Assembly (NCBI GenBank): GCA_016938675.1
Contig: JAFGUF010000032.1
Span: forward strand, 35,238-99,237
Direction of reading: 5' to 3'
From: Clostridia bacterium
Lineage (GTDB): Bacteria > Bacillota > Clostridia > Christensenellales > UMGS416
Length of the DNA stretch: 64,000 nucleotides
This document shows, piece by piece, positions 35,397-44,732 of the stretch. The position numbers and the translations under genes were made by a program. Each line of letters begins with the position of its first letter. Position 1 is the stretch's first letter. The notes beneath the pieces were generated by a model. The model was not told the DNA's origin and did no database searches. It worked only from the letters and a program-made list of their open reading frames with translations.

Positions 35397-36605
35397 GTGC
35401 TGGAATTTGATGTTGATGTAGCACAATTTGCTCAGATAAAGGTTTTTGGTGTCGGCGGGGCCGGTAACAATGCATTGAACAGAATGATAGATGCCGGATT
35501 AAAAGGTGTTGAATTTATAGCTGTCAATACGGATAAACAGGCTCTTTTGATGTCTAAAGCGAACCAGAAAGTTCAGATAGGCGATCAGGTGACGAGAGGC
35601 CTTGGCGCAGGTGCAAACCCGGATGCTGGAAGACAGGCAGCTGAAGAAAGCAGAGAAGAGCTAATGCAGCATTTAAAGGGCGCAGACCTTGCTTTTATTG
35701 CTGCAGGAATGGGCGGCGGCACCGGAACAGGCGCAGCCCCGGTTATAGCTGAGCTTGCCAAGGAACTTGGAGTTTTGACCATTGCGGTCGTAACCAAGCC
35801 GTTTGCATTTGAAGGCAAACCAAGGCAAAACAACGCCGAAAGAGGCGTAAAGGAGCTTGAGCAGTTTGTGGATACTTTGGTTGTTATTCCGAATGACAGG
35901 CTTTTGAAAGTAGTCGGAAAAGGCACTTCACTGATGGAAGCATTCAAGGTATGCGATGATGTGCTTCGACAAGGTATACAGGGAATATCTGATTTGATTT
36001 CACAGCCGAGCTTAATTAACCTTGACTTTGCAGACGTTGAAGTCATTATGCGCGGCAAGGGCATAGCGCACATGGGAATAGGCGTGGCAACAGGCGAAGG
36101 AAGAAGCATAGAGGCCGCAAGACAGGCAATAGAGAGCCCGCTGCTTGAGACATCAATTGATGGCGCAAAATCAGTTCTTATCAATGTATCCGGTGATTCT
36201 TCACTTGGATTGATGGAAATTGAAGAGGCGGCTTCATTGATATCCCAGTCTGCAGACCCAGATGCGAATATCATATTCGGTGCCAGCATAGACGAGACTC
36301 TTAAGGGCGAGACTAGGATAACAGTAATAGCTACCGGCTTCACCAAGGCTGCACAGCAGGCAAGAAGCAGGCAGTTGTCGCCATCCAGAGAGGAATCTCA
36401 AAGAGCCGAAAGAGGATTCGAGCAGGCATTCGGGAACACAGCTAACAGGATAAACAGGCCCTCATACTTTGGAGAGGACGCGTCTGCGAGGGACAGAAAC
36501 CCATCCTACGGAGGATCTTTTGACCCGCCAAGCTATGCGCCGAATGACAACCGCGCAGATGATGATGACCTGGATGTTCCGCCATTTTTACGCAGGAAAA
36601 GATAA
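35397..36605 (+). CDS. ftsZ: Cell division protein FtsZ
   Basis: A 402-residue tubulin-like GTPase forming the Z ring. [15 protein letters not shown] is the nucleotide-binding start, [15 protein letters not shown] the GTP signature loop, and NLDFADVE the T7 synergy region. The linker (about 320-385) is charged and variable, and the end [10 protein letters not shown] is the conserved C-terminal peptide for FtsA/SepF. The start is GTG at 35397 with AGGAGGT at 8 nt. It ends 5 bp before the end of the converging bioY. Confidence 0.98.
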   Translation: MLEFDVDVAQFAQIKVFGVGGAGNNALNRMIDAGLKGVEFIAVNTDKQALLMSKANQKVQIGDQVTRGLGAGANPDAGRQAAEESREELMQHLKGADLAFIAAGMGGGTGTGAAPVIAELAKELGVLTIAVVTKPFAFEGKPRQNNAERGVKELEQFVDTLVVIPNDRLLKVVGKGTSLMEAFKVCDDVLRQGIQGISDLISQPSLINLDFADVEVIMRGKGIAHMGIGVATGEGRSIEAARQAIESPLLETSIDGAKSVLINVSGDSSLGLMEIEEAASLISQSADPDANIIFGASIDETLKGETRITVIATGFTKAAQQARSRQLSPSREESQRAERGFEQAFGNTANRINRPSYFGEDASARDRNPSYGGSFDPPSYAPNDNRADDDDLDVPPFLRRKR

Positions 36606-36610
36606 TGAAT

Positions 36611-37183
36611 TTATAAGGGCCGCTGCGATTTGCCAGTGGCCTTTTCAAGTGCTATAATTATGCCGTAAGCAAGGGCGCTCTTAGCTAAATCCCAGCCTAT
36701 AAAAGGCAGCGCGCCTAATGCTATTGCTTTTGGCAGAGATATCTCGACATTCATATAATAGTTTAATATCATATACATATAGGCAACACCAAATGTGTAA
36801 ACTATAATCATGAATGCAGCTGAGCCTACAAGGAAGGCAGTGAAGCGTTTTTTAAACTTAGATGATGAATATATCGCAGAGAGTGCGTATGCGCCTGCTG
36901 CAAAGCCTAGCAGGAAGCCAAAGCTGGGCTTGAATACATAGGCTATGCCGCCGCCCTGGGAAAAGACAGGAACGCCGGTAAGGCCGAGAAGTATATAGGC
37001 AAGAATCGTAAGAAATGCTAGCTTCCTGTCTAGAACACAGGCGAGAACGACGACAACAGCTGTCTGCAGAGACAGCTCAATAGCCGTCATAGGTATCGGA
37101 ACGCTTAATATTCCACTTACGCATAGGAACGCGACAAATATGCCGCTATATGCCAGATTTCTTGGCGAGAATGTTTTATTCAT
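36611..37183 (-). CDS. bioY: Biotin transporter BioY (ECF S component)
   Basis: A 190-residue membrane protein with six hydrophobic segments. FLCVSGILSVPIPMTAIELS and GVPVFSQGGGIAYVFKPSFG are characteristic BioY regions (biotin-binding loop and helix), and GWDLAKSALAYG lies near the C-terminus. It would work with shared energising proteins EcfAAT encoded elsewhere. ATG at 37183. It is transcribed from the promoter at 37216-37244, divergent from polA and convergent with ftsZ. Confidence 0.95.
   Translation of the reverse strand: MNKTFSPRNLAYSGIFVAFLCVSGILSVPIPMTAIELSLQTAVVVVLACVLDRKLAFLTILAYILLGLTGVPVFSQGGGIAYVFKPSFGFLLGFAAGAYALSAIYSSSKFKKRFTAFLVGSAAFMIIVYTFGVAYMYMILNYYMNVEISLPKAIALGALPFIGWDLAKSALAYGIIIALEKATGKSQRPL
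36618..36645 (+). terminator. ftsZ terminator inside the 3' end of bioY
   Basis: GGCCGCTG (36618-36625) pairs with CAGTGGCC (36634-36641), one G-U pair, followed by TTTTC. It lies 13 bp after the ftsZ stop and within the last codons of the opposite gene bioY. Confidence 0.75.
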
Positions 37184-37215
37184 ATATATATCACTTTCGT
37201 TAATTAGTTTAGAAC

Positions 37216-37244
37216 ATAATATAATGGTTATTGCGGGTTGTCAA
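37216..37244 (-). promoter_or_regulatory. Sigma-A promoter of bioY
   Basis: On the minus strand TTGACA (37239-37244) and TATTAT (37216-37221) are 17 bp apart. The same bases overlap a plus-strand TATAAT (37220-37225), a possible polA -10, so the two promoters may interfere. Confidence 0.82.
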
Positions 37245-37277
37245 ATCGAAAAATTAGGAAGCTTAGAGGTAGATAAT

Positions 37278-39848
37278 ATGAAAAAAACAATAATGTTAAT
37301 TGATGGCAATTCATTAATGTACAGAGCTTTTTTTGCAATGTCCCCGGTACTTACCGACAAGGGGATATATACAAATGCTGTCTACGGCTTTCTGAATATG
37401 CTTCTTAAAGCGACGCAGGACTATACTCCGACACATATTGCTGTCGCTTTTGATATGCACGAAAAAACATTCAGGAATGATATATACCCGGATTACAAAG
37501 GCAATAGGAGCGAAACGCCTGAAGAACTTCGCCCGCAGTTTGACATAATTAAGGATGTATTAAGGTCTATGCAGATTCATATCATAGAAACTCCGCGTTT
37601 TGAGGCAGACGACATACTCGGAACAATATCTAAAAGAGCGCAGAAAGATGGATATAAGGCGCTGCTTGTGACAGGAGACAGGGATATACTGCAGCTGGTA
37701 AACGACGATGTACACGTATATATGACTGTAAAGGGCATTAGTGATATTGAGATATTTGACGTGGATAAGGTACGTGAAAAATATTCACTTACGCCCATGC
37801 AGATAATAGATATGAAAGGCCTAATGGGGGATTCAAGTGACAACATACCCGGCGTAAAAGGAGTAGGCGAGAAAACAGCAATAAAGCTGCTTTCAGAATA
37901 TGGCTCACTTGAAGGCGTGTATGAAAATATTGACAAGATAACAGGAAAGCTCAAAGAAAAACTGGAAAACGATAAGGAAATGGCGTATTTATCAAAAAAA
38001 CTTGCAACCATCAAGACGGATATAGAGCTAGCAGTTGATATAAATAAATGTGTGCTGACAAGCTTTGAAGACACTGATGTAATTTCCAAACTTGAAGAGC
38101 TTAAGTTTGCATCCATTATTAAGAAAATTAGAACTTCCTACGGAGAAGAGGGAAAAACGGAAGGAAGCGTTGAAGAAATTCTGAAAATTGAAGATGCAGC
38201 TGCACTGAGAGAAATCAAAACTGAGTTAAAAGAGAAAAAGTCAATTTCGATATACAGAGACAGAGAATATATGTACATATCAGCGGGCAGGCGTGAATAT
38301 CAGTTTTCACTCACTGTTGATTTGCTGGGCGGCGGATTTGAAATTGATACGGTTTTTTCTGAACTTGCAGAAATAATCAATTCAGCTGACGAAATATTAA
38401 TATATAACTTGAAAGACTGGATTGCCTACCTTAAAAAAGCAGACATTAAATATTCAGATAAGGTATTTGACACTTTTCTTGCAGCATATGTACTTAGCCA
38501 TAATATAAGCAGGGGCTATGATTATGTGATAGAAAGCAGGCTCTTTATTGATAAAAACACAGCCCCGGCTTTCAATATGTTCGCATTGGCGAAAAAACAG
38601 AAATCACTGATTGCTTCCAGAGACCTTGGCGAACTATACAACGAAATTGAATTGCCGCTGACTGAAATACTTTATGATATTGAACAGTGCGGATTCCGGG
38701 TTGATGTAAATGTGCTAAAAGATATTGACAAAAAGCTGATTAAGCAGATAGAAGAAGTTCAGGACAAGATTTTCATGTCCGCCGGAAGCGAATTCAACAT
38801 CAATTCTCCCAAACAGCTGGGCGTTGTATTATTTGATCAGCTGGGGCTTGACGTGATAAAAAAGACCAAGACGGGCTATTCAACGGATTCATATGTGCTT
38901 GATAAGCTACACGACAGCCATGAAATCATACCACTGATTGCAGACTATAGAATGCTCACAAAGCTTAAAAGCACATATATAGATGGGATTATCCCTATAA
39001 TTAGCAAGTCTGACGGCAAGCTGCACACGAAACTGCACCAGACAGGCGCAGTGACAGGCAGGCTTTCATCTACTGACCCGAACTTGCAGAACATACCCAT
39101 AAAGACGGAGCAGGGAAGGGAAATACGCAAGGCATTTTTGCCGTCTTCAGATGATTACATTTTGGTAAGCGGGGACTATTCGCAGATTGAGCTGAGGGTG
39201 CTTGCGCATATAGCCAAAGAAAAGAATATGATAGAAGCTTTCAAGAATAATGTAGATATCCATGCAAATACCGCAGCCAAGGTAAACAAAGTCTCGGTTG
39301 ATGAAGTGACAAGAAGCATGCGCTCATCAGCGAAAGCTGTCAATTTCGGAATAGTCTACGGTATCAGCGACTTTGGGCTTGCCAGGCAGCTGAATATTCC
39401 TACATCTCAGGCAGCTGATTTCATAAGTAAGTACTTTGAGGCTTTCCCCGGAATAAAGCAATACATGGAGGACACAATAGAGTTCGGGCGAAACAACGGC
39501 TTTGTAGAGACCTTGTATAAACGAAGGATATACCTTCCGGATTTGAAAGCGACAAACTACACGAGAAGGCAGGCCGCCGAGAGAATAGCGATGAACGCAC
39601 CTATACAAGGCAGTGCGGCGGACATAATAAAGCTGGCAATGATAAAGGTGTTTAATGCGCTTAATAAAAATAAGCTGAAGTCAAAAATGATTCTTCAGGT
39701 TCACGACGAATTGATAATTGATACGCTTAAATCTGAGAGCAGGGAAGTAAACGCTATTCTAAAAAAAGAAATGGAGAACGTATGCACGCTGGATTGTCCT
39801 ATTCAGGTAGACATTTCAGAGGGCAGTAACTGGTATGAAGCAAAATAA
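37278..39848 (+). CDS. polA: DNA polymerase I
   Basis: An 856-residue repair polymerase. The 5'-nuclease domain (about 1-290) starts LIDGNSLMYRAFF and has TGDRDILQLV and GDSSDNIPGVKGVGEKTA. The middle 3'-5' exonuclease-like domain lacks its metal-binding acidic residues (the DxE site reads SIYRDRE), so proofreading is probably inactive, as in Bacillus and Thermus. The polymerase domain has SGDYSQIELRVLAHI, RSSAKAVNFGIVYG and the LQVHDELI motif. The frame is open to 37140, but the ATG at 37278 with AGAGGT is the family start. It overlaps coaE by 14 nt. Confidence 0.96.
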   Translation: MKKTIMLIDGNSLMYRAFFAMSPVLTDKGIYTNAVYGFLNMLLKATQDYTPTHIAVAFDMHEKTFRNDIYPDYKGNRSETPEELRPQFDIIKDVLRSMQIHIIETPRFEADDILGTISKRAQKDGYKALLVTGDRDILQLVNDDVHVYMTVKGISDIEIFDVDKVREKYSLTPMQIIDMKGLMGDSSDNIPGVKGVGEKTAIKLLSEYGSLEGVYENIDKITGKLKEKLENDKEMAYLSKKLATIKTDIELAVDINKCVLTSFEDTDVISKLEELKFASIIKKIRTSYGEEGKTEGSVEEILKIEDAAALREIKTELKEKKSISIYRDREYMYISAGRREYQFSLTVDLLGGGFEIDTVFSELAEIINSADEILIYNLKDWIAYLKKADIKYSDKVFDTFLAAYVLSHNISRGYDYVIESRLFIDKNTAPAFNMFALAKKQKSLIASRDLGELYNEIELPLTEILYDIEQCGFRVDVNVLKDIDKKLIKQIEEVQDKIFMSAGSEFNINSPKQLGVVLFDQLGLDVIKKTKTGYSTDSYVLDKLHDSHEIIPLIADYRMLTKLKSTYIDGIIPIISKSDGKLHTKLHQTGAVTGRLSSTDPNLQNIPIKTEQGREIRKAFLPSSDDYILVSGDYSQIELRVLAHIAKEKNMIEAFKNNVDIHANTAAKVNKVSVDEVTRSMRSSAKAVNFGIVYGISDFGLARQLNIPTSQAADFISKYFEAFPGIKQYMEDTIEFGRNNGFVETLYKRRIYLPDLKATNYTRRQAAERIAMNAPIQGSAADIIKLAMIKVFNALNKNKLKSKMILQVHDELIIDTLKSESREVNAILKKEMENVCTLDCPIQVDISEGSNWYEAK

Positions 39849-40449
39849 AATATATACAATAGGCTTAACGGGCGGCATAGCGACCGGAAAAAGCACGGTA
39901 ACTGAAATATTGAAGCAGGCCGGCATAAAAGTTATTGACGCAGATTTAATATCCAAAGAAATCCTTGAGCCGTATAAGGAAGGCTGGTACGAAGTAGTAG
40001 CATATTTCGGCAATGACTTTGTAAATGATGATTTTACAATTAAGAGGAAAGCTTTAGCAGACAGGATATTTTCCAATCCAGATGATTTAATGAAAATTAA
40101 CAGTCTGCTGCACCCCATAATAATCGAAAAGATAAGAGCGAAAGTTAATGAATATGAAAAGCAGGGAGTAAAGCTGGCATTTATAGACGCTCCGCTGCTT
40201 TTTGAAACCGGGCTTGAAAAGGACTATGATGAAGTCTGGCTGTTGGTATGCGGCATAGATGAGCAGATTAGGCGCGTCATGGTGCGCGACGGGCTGACAT
40301 ACGAGCAGGCGGAAAACATAATCAAAAACCAGATGTCCGACTCTGAAAAAAGAGCCAAGGCAAACAGGGTAATTGACACAAGTGACAGCCTGGAAAGCAC
40401 AATAAGGCACGTAAAGACACTATTGGAGGAAATATTGGATGAAATTTAA
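39835..40449 (+). CDS. coaE: Dephospho-CoA kinase
   Basis: A 204-residue P-loop kinase doing the last step of coenzyme A synthesis. The Walker A is IGLTGGIATGKSTV at the N-terminus, followed by IDADLISKEIL; FIDAPLLFETGLEKDYDEVW is the family signature. ATG 39835 lies inside the end of polA, and the polA-coaE pair is conserved in Firmicutes. It overlaps the next gene by 11 nt. Confidence 0.95.
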   Translation: MKQNKIYTIGLTGGIATGKSTVTEILKQAGIKVIDADLISKEILEPYKEGWYEVVAYFGNDFVNDDFTIKRKALADRIFSNPDDLMKINSLLHPIIIEKIRAKVNEYEKQGVKLAFIDAPLLFETGLEKDYDEVWLLVCGIDEQIRRVMVRDGLTYEQAENIIKNQMSDSEKRAKANRVIDTSDSLESTIRHVKTLLEEILDEI

Positions 40450-42052
40450 ATGGTTTATTCCGATTCTTATAATTATGCTGGTTTTCTCAGGATGCTCCAG
40501 CAACACCTTAAAGCCCGTTGCTCCGACAGCGACGCCAACACCGTTGATTGATGAGTGGCTGCGAGCAAACACAACAGTAACAGTATCCGTACCTAGTGTG
40601 ATAGAAAGCACCAATCCTTTCTTCGTGACGAAAAAGGACGTACTGGATATTTACAATCTGATATATGAGCCGCTTGTAAAGCTCGATGAATCCAACGAGC
40701 CTACGCCATACCTTGCGAAATCCTGGATATCAGACGAGGAAGGCAAAACTTGGACATTTATACTTCGTGACGGTGTCTATTGGCAGGGCACCAACAGAGA
40801 GATCAATGCTCAGGATGTCATATTTACTCTTGATATGATGAAAGAAATACGTGAGCAGTCCATTCACTGCAAAGTGATGGGATATTTAAGGAGCTGGCGC
40901 AGAGTTGACGACAGGACATTTGAAATAACAACCTATGAACCTTTCTACGGGTTTCTTATGGGTATGGACTTTCCCATCCTGCCCTATGACGCCGGGTTTA
41001 CCAGCGGAGTTTCGCAGCCGTCTATACCAATAGGTACAGGGCCGTTCTATGTAACTGATTTCAGGCCCGGCATAAGAATAGAACTGCAGGCAAATGAAAA
41101 ATGGTGGAAGACACTGCCGGAAGTAACAACTATTGTTGGAGAAATATATGATGACCCATCCCTCGCGCTGTCTGCGCTGACTCTGGGCCAGATAGACTTG
41201 CTTGCGACCGATGACCTCGCTGTGACGCAGATAAGAGAAGACGGAGCAGCCAACGCCTTTGAATACACAACAAATTACTATGAATTCTTAATACCGAATA
41301 TGGACGGAAACATCGCCCTTAGGGACAAAAAGGTGCGGCAGGCTATTGCTTTGGGCTTAAACAGGCAGGAAATAATATCAAATGTATATGTTAACCACGC
41401 AATTATAACAGAAGCACCCATACAGCCATCCTCATGGCTTTATGTGGGGACTGTTAACGGATATGAGCAGGATATCGAGGAGGCAAAAAGGCTGCTGACA
41501 CTGGCAGGATGGAAAAAGGAAAACCCGGAGGATCAATATTTTAATATATCACCGGATGGGATACACACTGATTTTACACTGGATCTTCTTACTAATAGTT
41601 CTGAATTTAATTCATTAAGATATGAATCCGCAGTTATTATCTCGAAACAACTGGCTGATATAGGAATAAAGGTAAATATCAGAACAGTTGAGTGGGATAC
41701 ATTTAATAACAGAATAAGCGAAGGGTACTACGACCTTCTGCTTGCCGGATGGTATGTGGATGAAATACCGGACTATAGAAAGCTATATACATTGGACGGC
41801 GACTATAATTTATCCGGATACAGCAGTGATGAGATGGATACAATTCTGGACGAAATAATGCAGCAGTCCACAAGAGACGGGCTGAAAGCCAGCTTTAGAA
41901 AGTTCCAGACGCTGCTCGTAGAAGATGTTCCTGTTATCAGTCTTTACTTCAGGACAAATACGCTGCTTACGAGGGCCGGCATAGTAAATGTAACGGATAT
42001 TAAGGATGCAAATGCCTACAACTCAATAGCGGACTGGAACCTTTTAGAATGA
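40439..42052 (+). CDS. Extracellular solute-binding lipoprotein, family 5 (peptide/nickel type)
   Basis: A 537-residue SBP_bac_5 protein. The signal peptide has the lipobox VFSGC at about residues 15-19, so the mature protein starts at a lipid-modified cysteine, then a proline/threonine linker. YNLIYEPLVKLDESNEPTPYLA and the region around IGTGPFYVTDF are typical. No permease or ATPase genes are adjacent, so it is an orphan receptor here; it may dock on a distant Opp/Dpp system. It overlaps coaE by 11 nt in the polA-coaE operon, which is an odd partner. Confidence 0.9.
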   Translation: MKFKWFIPILIIMLVFSGCSSNTLKPVAPTATPTPLIDEWLRANTTVTVSVPSVIESTNPFFVTKKDVLDIYNLIYEPLVKLDESNEPTPYLAKSWISDEEGKTWTFILRDGVYWQGTNREINAQDVIFTLDMMKEIREQSIHCKVMGYLRSWRRVDDRTFEITTYEPFYGFLMGMDFPILPYDAGFTSGVSQPSIPIGTGPFYVTDFRPGIRIELQANEKWWKTLPEVTTIVGEIYDDPSLALSALTLGQIDLLATDDLAVTQIREDGAANAFEYTTNYYEFLIPNMDGNIALRDKKVRQAIALGLNRQEIISNVYVNHAIITEAPIQPSSWLYVGTVNGYEQDIEEAKRLLTLAGWKKENPEDQYFNISPDGIHTDFTLDLLTNSSEFNSLRYESAVIISKQLADIGIKVNIRTVEWDTFNNRISEGYYDLLLAGWYVDEIPDYRKLYTLDGDYNLSGYSSDEMDTILDEIMQQSTRDGLKASFRKFQTLLVEDVPVISLYFRTNTLLTRAGIVNVTDIKDANAYNSIADWNLLE

Positions 42053-42076
42053 CACTTTCTGTCGTTTCAAAGACAT

Positions 42077-42106
42077 GTTTATTTTCCCGAATAAGGGGTA
42101 TATTAT
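42077..42106 (+). promoter_or_regulatory. Promoter region of hpf, with a possible SigB-like element
   Basis: GTTTAT (42077-42082), 13 bp, GGGTAT (42096-42101) resembles the SigB consensus GTTTAA-N12-15-GGGTAT. An overlapping TATTAT (42101-42106) with TTTATT 17 bp upstream is a sigma-A alternative. Which is used cannot be told. Confidence 0.4.
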
Positions 42107-42175
42107 ACATATATAAAGCATACGCAAAGAGCGTAGCAATTCAAAAAAGAAGCGACAATAACAAAGGAGGTTCTC

Positions 42176-42706
42176 ATGAGGATTAACATTTCTGGCAAAC
42201 ACATGGATGTGACGGATGCGCTTAAAGAACTGATAGAGAAAAAGATAAAGAAATTAGATAAGTTCTTTGACGAGGACACAGACGTGAAGGTTGTATTATC
42301 CGTAGAGAAAGACCGCAATATTATGGAAGCGACAATACATCATGAAGGTCTTATAATAAGATCAGAAGACCATACACGTGACATGTACACAACTGTGGAC
42401 AAAGTGGTAAGGAAACTTGAAAAGCAGCTCTTAAGCCACAAATCCAAGCTTGCCGCAAGATTCAAAAATGGAGCATTCAAAGAAGATGAAAAATATTCGG
42501 ACTTAGAGGCTGAGATGGCTCAGGAAGTAGTAAAAAGAAAGAGCTTTCCTATTAAGCCGATGAGTGTAGACGAGGCAATTATGCAGATGAATCTGCTGGC
42601 TCACTCATTCTTCGTATTTGTAAATGATGAGACGGATAAAGTGAATGTAATATACATAAGGGTTGACGGGCAGATAGGCCTGCTGGAGCCTGAATATAAT
42701 AAATAA
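42176..42706 (+). CDS. hpf: Long-form ribosome hibernation promoting factor
   Basis: A 176-residue protein. The N-terminal domain (about 1-105) starts MRINISGKHMDVTDALKELI and binds the 30S decoding site. The C-terminal domain (about 118-175), with FPIKPMSVDEAIMQMNLLAH, dimerises to form 100S ribosomes. ATG 42176 follows AAAGGAGG. A leader of about 65 nt holds a 5-bp hairpin (TACGC/GCGTA). It is a single-gene unit ended by a strong terminator. Confidence 0.96.
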   Translation: MRINISGKHMDVTDALKELIEKKIKKLDKFFDEDTDVKVVLSVEKDRNIMEATIHHEGLIIRSEDHTRDMYTTVDKVVRKLEKQLLSHKSKLAARFKNGAFKEDEKYSDLEAEMAQEVVKRKSFPIKPMSVDEAIMQMNLLAHSFFVFVNDETDKVNVIYIRVDGQIGLLEPEYNK

Positions 42707-42727
42707 ACTATAAAATAAATTATATAG

Positions 42728-42756
42728 CAAAAGCGCTCATTGAGCGCTTTTGGTTT
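42728..42756 (+). terminator. Terminator after hpf
   Basis: CAAAAGCGCTC pairs with GAGCGCTTTTG around a 3-base loop (42728-42752), followed by GTTTAT. It is strong and nearly symmetrical, so it could also act on the minus strand. Confidence 0.85.
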
Positions 42757-42820
42757 ATATCCATATAATATTGACAATCAATTAAATATTAATTATTCTT
42801 TAATTGTAAAGGAAATAAGT

Positions 42821-43888
42821 ATGATAATAGTCAGTGGAAGACAGATAGATGAAAAAGATATAAGAAGGCTTTGGGATGATTCATTTGATGAAGACAGCGA
42901 AAGCTGGCGCAATTGGTACTTCAGCAATGTATACAAAGCTGAGAATTTAGTATGCGCGAAAAAAGATAAAAAGCTGGTATCAATGGTGCACATGAACCCG
43001 TATCGCATCATGATGCGAGGCGCAGCGATTAATGCATTTGCGATGGCAGGGGTTGCGACAGAAAAAGAGCACAGGGGAAAAGGGTACGCAGGCAACCTAA
43101 TAAAATATTCACTGCAAAGAGCTTACGAAATGGGATATGACTTCAGTTTTCTCTACCCATTTAAGTACGAATTCTACGAAACATTTGGCTATATGCTTAG
43201 CTACTATAAATATAAATATGAGCAGAGGCAGGAAGATAAAGAGGCGCATTATAATTTCTCAGTAAGTGATAAATACACCGCCAAGGCACTTGCCGGCATT
43301 TATATGAGATATACATCGAGGAAAAACGGATTTGTAATAAGAGACAGCAGCTACTACAGCTCACACATAGAGGAGCTCTTGTGCGATGGCGGCAGAATAT
43401 TCACATTTTCTCTAAATGGCACTGCAGGATATTTTGCTATTAATAAAGATGAGAGTTTAGTAACTGAAATTGTATATGAAGGCAATATGAATGATGCTTT
43501 TCGTGCAATAGCAAAATGGAACGAGGGCGGGCTGGCCTTCGAGAACCTCAGCGATACCGACGGGATTGTATTGCTAAGAGAAAAGCACTGTATGGCAAGG
43601 GTGGTATCTCTGAAGGGCATATTCAGTAAAATTGAAATGAAAGATGTAGATATTAAAATCAGAATAACTGATGATATTATCTTAGAAAATAATGGCGTTT
43701 GGCATATACAATCAGCAAATAAAACCGCAAGTATAGCCAGAACGAATGATAAAGAAGATTTTTCTATGGATATATCGCAGCTGGCACCTATCATAACTGG
43801 AATAAAAATAACCGATAATGAAGAGCTGTCGAATCTTCAGCGTATTCTCTTTGCGGATACGGAGCCTTTCATTTTTGAAGTATGCTAA
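42821..43888 (+). CDS. Eis-like two-domain GNAT acetyltransferase
   Basis: A 355-residue protein. The N-terminal GNAT domain (about 1-140) has the acetyl-CoA motif GVATEKEHRGKGYAGNL and the Eis-type segment SFLYPFKYEFYETFGY. A second GNAT-like part follows, and the C-terminus (about 280-355) resembles the SCP2-like domain of Eis proteins. Eis family members acetylate aminoglycosides or protein lysines, but many have no known role. The ATG at 42821 with AAAGGA is chosen although the frame is open to 42740, because the upstream part lies in the hpf terminator. Confidence 0.85.
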   Translation: MIIVSGRQIDEKDIRRLWDDSFDEDSESWRNWYFSNVYKAENLVCAKKDKKLVSMVHMNPYRIMMRGAAINAFAMAGVATEKEHRGKGYAGNLIKYSLQRAYEMGYDFSFLYPFKYEFYETFGYMLSYYKYKYEQRQEDKEAHYNFSVSDKYTAKALAGIYMRYTSRKNGFVIRDSSYYSSHIEELLCDGGRIFTFSLNGTAGYFAINKDESLVTEIVYEGNMNDAFRAIAKWNEGGLAFENLSDTDGIVLLREKHCMARVVSLKGIFSKIEMKDVDIKIRITDDIILENNGVWHIQSANKTASIARTNDKEDFSMDISQLAPIITGIKITDNEELSNLQRILFADTEPFIFEVC

Positions 43889-43906
43889 AGAGCTAAAGCA
43901 AAACCG

Positions 43907-43935
43907 TTGCATTTTATATTAAATAGGAGTATATT
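43907..43935 (+). promoter_or_regulatory. Sigma-A promoter of the F-type ATPase operon
   Basis: TTGCAT (43907-43912), 17 bp, TATATT (43930-43935), about 68 bp before atpB. No atpI gene lies between. Confidence 0.75.
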
Positions 43936-44003
43936 ATATGAATATAGTAATACGGTAATTATCTGATATTGTAAAATAATAAAGTTTATATAAAGAGGAT
44001 ATT

Positions 44004-44684
44004 ATGGATTTTAGCATTGAGCCTGAGATGATGGAGATTCCTTTATTTGGTGGGATTGAAGTATCTGAGACGTTGGTCAGCGCGGTTTTAGCATCATTTT
44101 TAATTATTATTTTCGCAGCAATTGTAAGGATTTTTTTCATACCTAAATTTAAGATTATTCCGAGCAGGTTTCAGCTGCTTCTTGAGATGTCTGTTGATGC
44201 CATCTATTCATATACTTCATCTAAAGTCGGCCAGTGGGCCAGCAAAACACTTTCACCCTATATGTTTACAGTTGCACTGATAATAATTGTTAACGGCATT
44301 TTTGAGCTTTTCGGAATGAGGGCTGCAATGACTGACATTAACTTCACTCTAGCGCTTTCTCTAATTACATTTGTTTTAATACAGGTATACTCAATTAAGA
44401 AAAAAGGAATTCTTAAAAGACTTAAGTCAGTTTTTGAGCCGGTTTTTTTGCTAGCGCCTATCAATATAGTGACAAGCATTGCTGTTCCTGTCTCGTTATC
44501 CTGTCGAATGTTCGGCAATATTTTAGGCGGAATGATTGTAATGGAGCTATTGTATTCTGTTGCAATCCTTAAGTGGGCTATTCCGGGCGTGCTGGCAATA
44601 TACTTTACTGTGTTCCATACACTTATGCAGGCATTTATATTTATTACTCTTTCGTTGACGTTTATCAATGAAGGGCTGGAGTAA
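44004..44684 (+). CDS. atpB: F-type ATPase subunit a
   Basis: A 226-residue membrane protein with five or six helices forming the ion channels beside the c ring. PVSLSCRMFGNILGGMIVME holds the essential arginine, and the final helix with VFHTLMQAFIFITLSLTFI is typical. ATG 44004 after AGAGGAT. First gene of atpBEFHAGDC, the usual order except that no atpI precedes it. Confidence 0.95.
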   Translation: MDFSIEPEMMEIPLFGGIEVSETLVSAVLASFLIIIFAAIVRIFFIPKFKIIPSRFQLLLEMSVDAIYSYTSSKVGQWASKTLSPYMFTVALIIIVNGIFELFGMRAAMTDINFTLALSLITFVLIQVYSIKKKGILKRLKSVFEPVFLLAPINIVTSIAVPVSLSCRMFGNILGGMIVMELLYSVAILKWAIPGVLAIYFTVFHTLMQAFIFITLSLTFINEGLE

Positions 44685-44732
44685 AACATACTTTGTTTAT
44701 AAAATTAATTTACATAAAAAGGAGATAACAAA

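Noticed and set aside
37197..37250. A BirA operator in the bioY promoter
   Set aside because: One half-site-like TTGACAACC is present, but the inverted partner at the right distance is missing.
37577..38116. A 179-codon antisense ORF inside polA
   Set aside because: It is a serine-rich shadow frame opposite conserved 5'-nuclease motifs, with no ribosome site.
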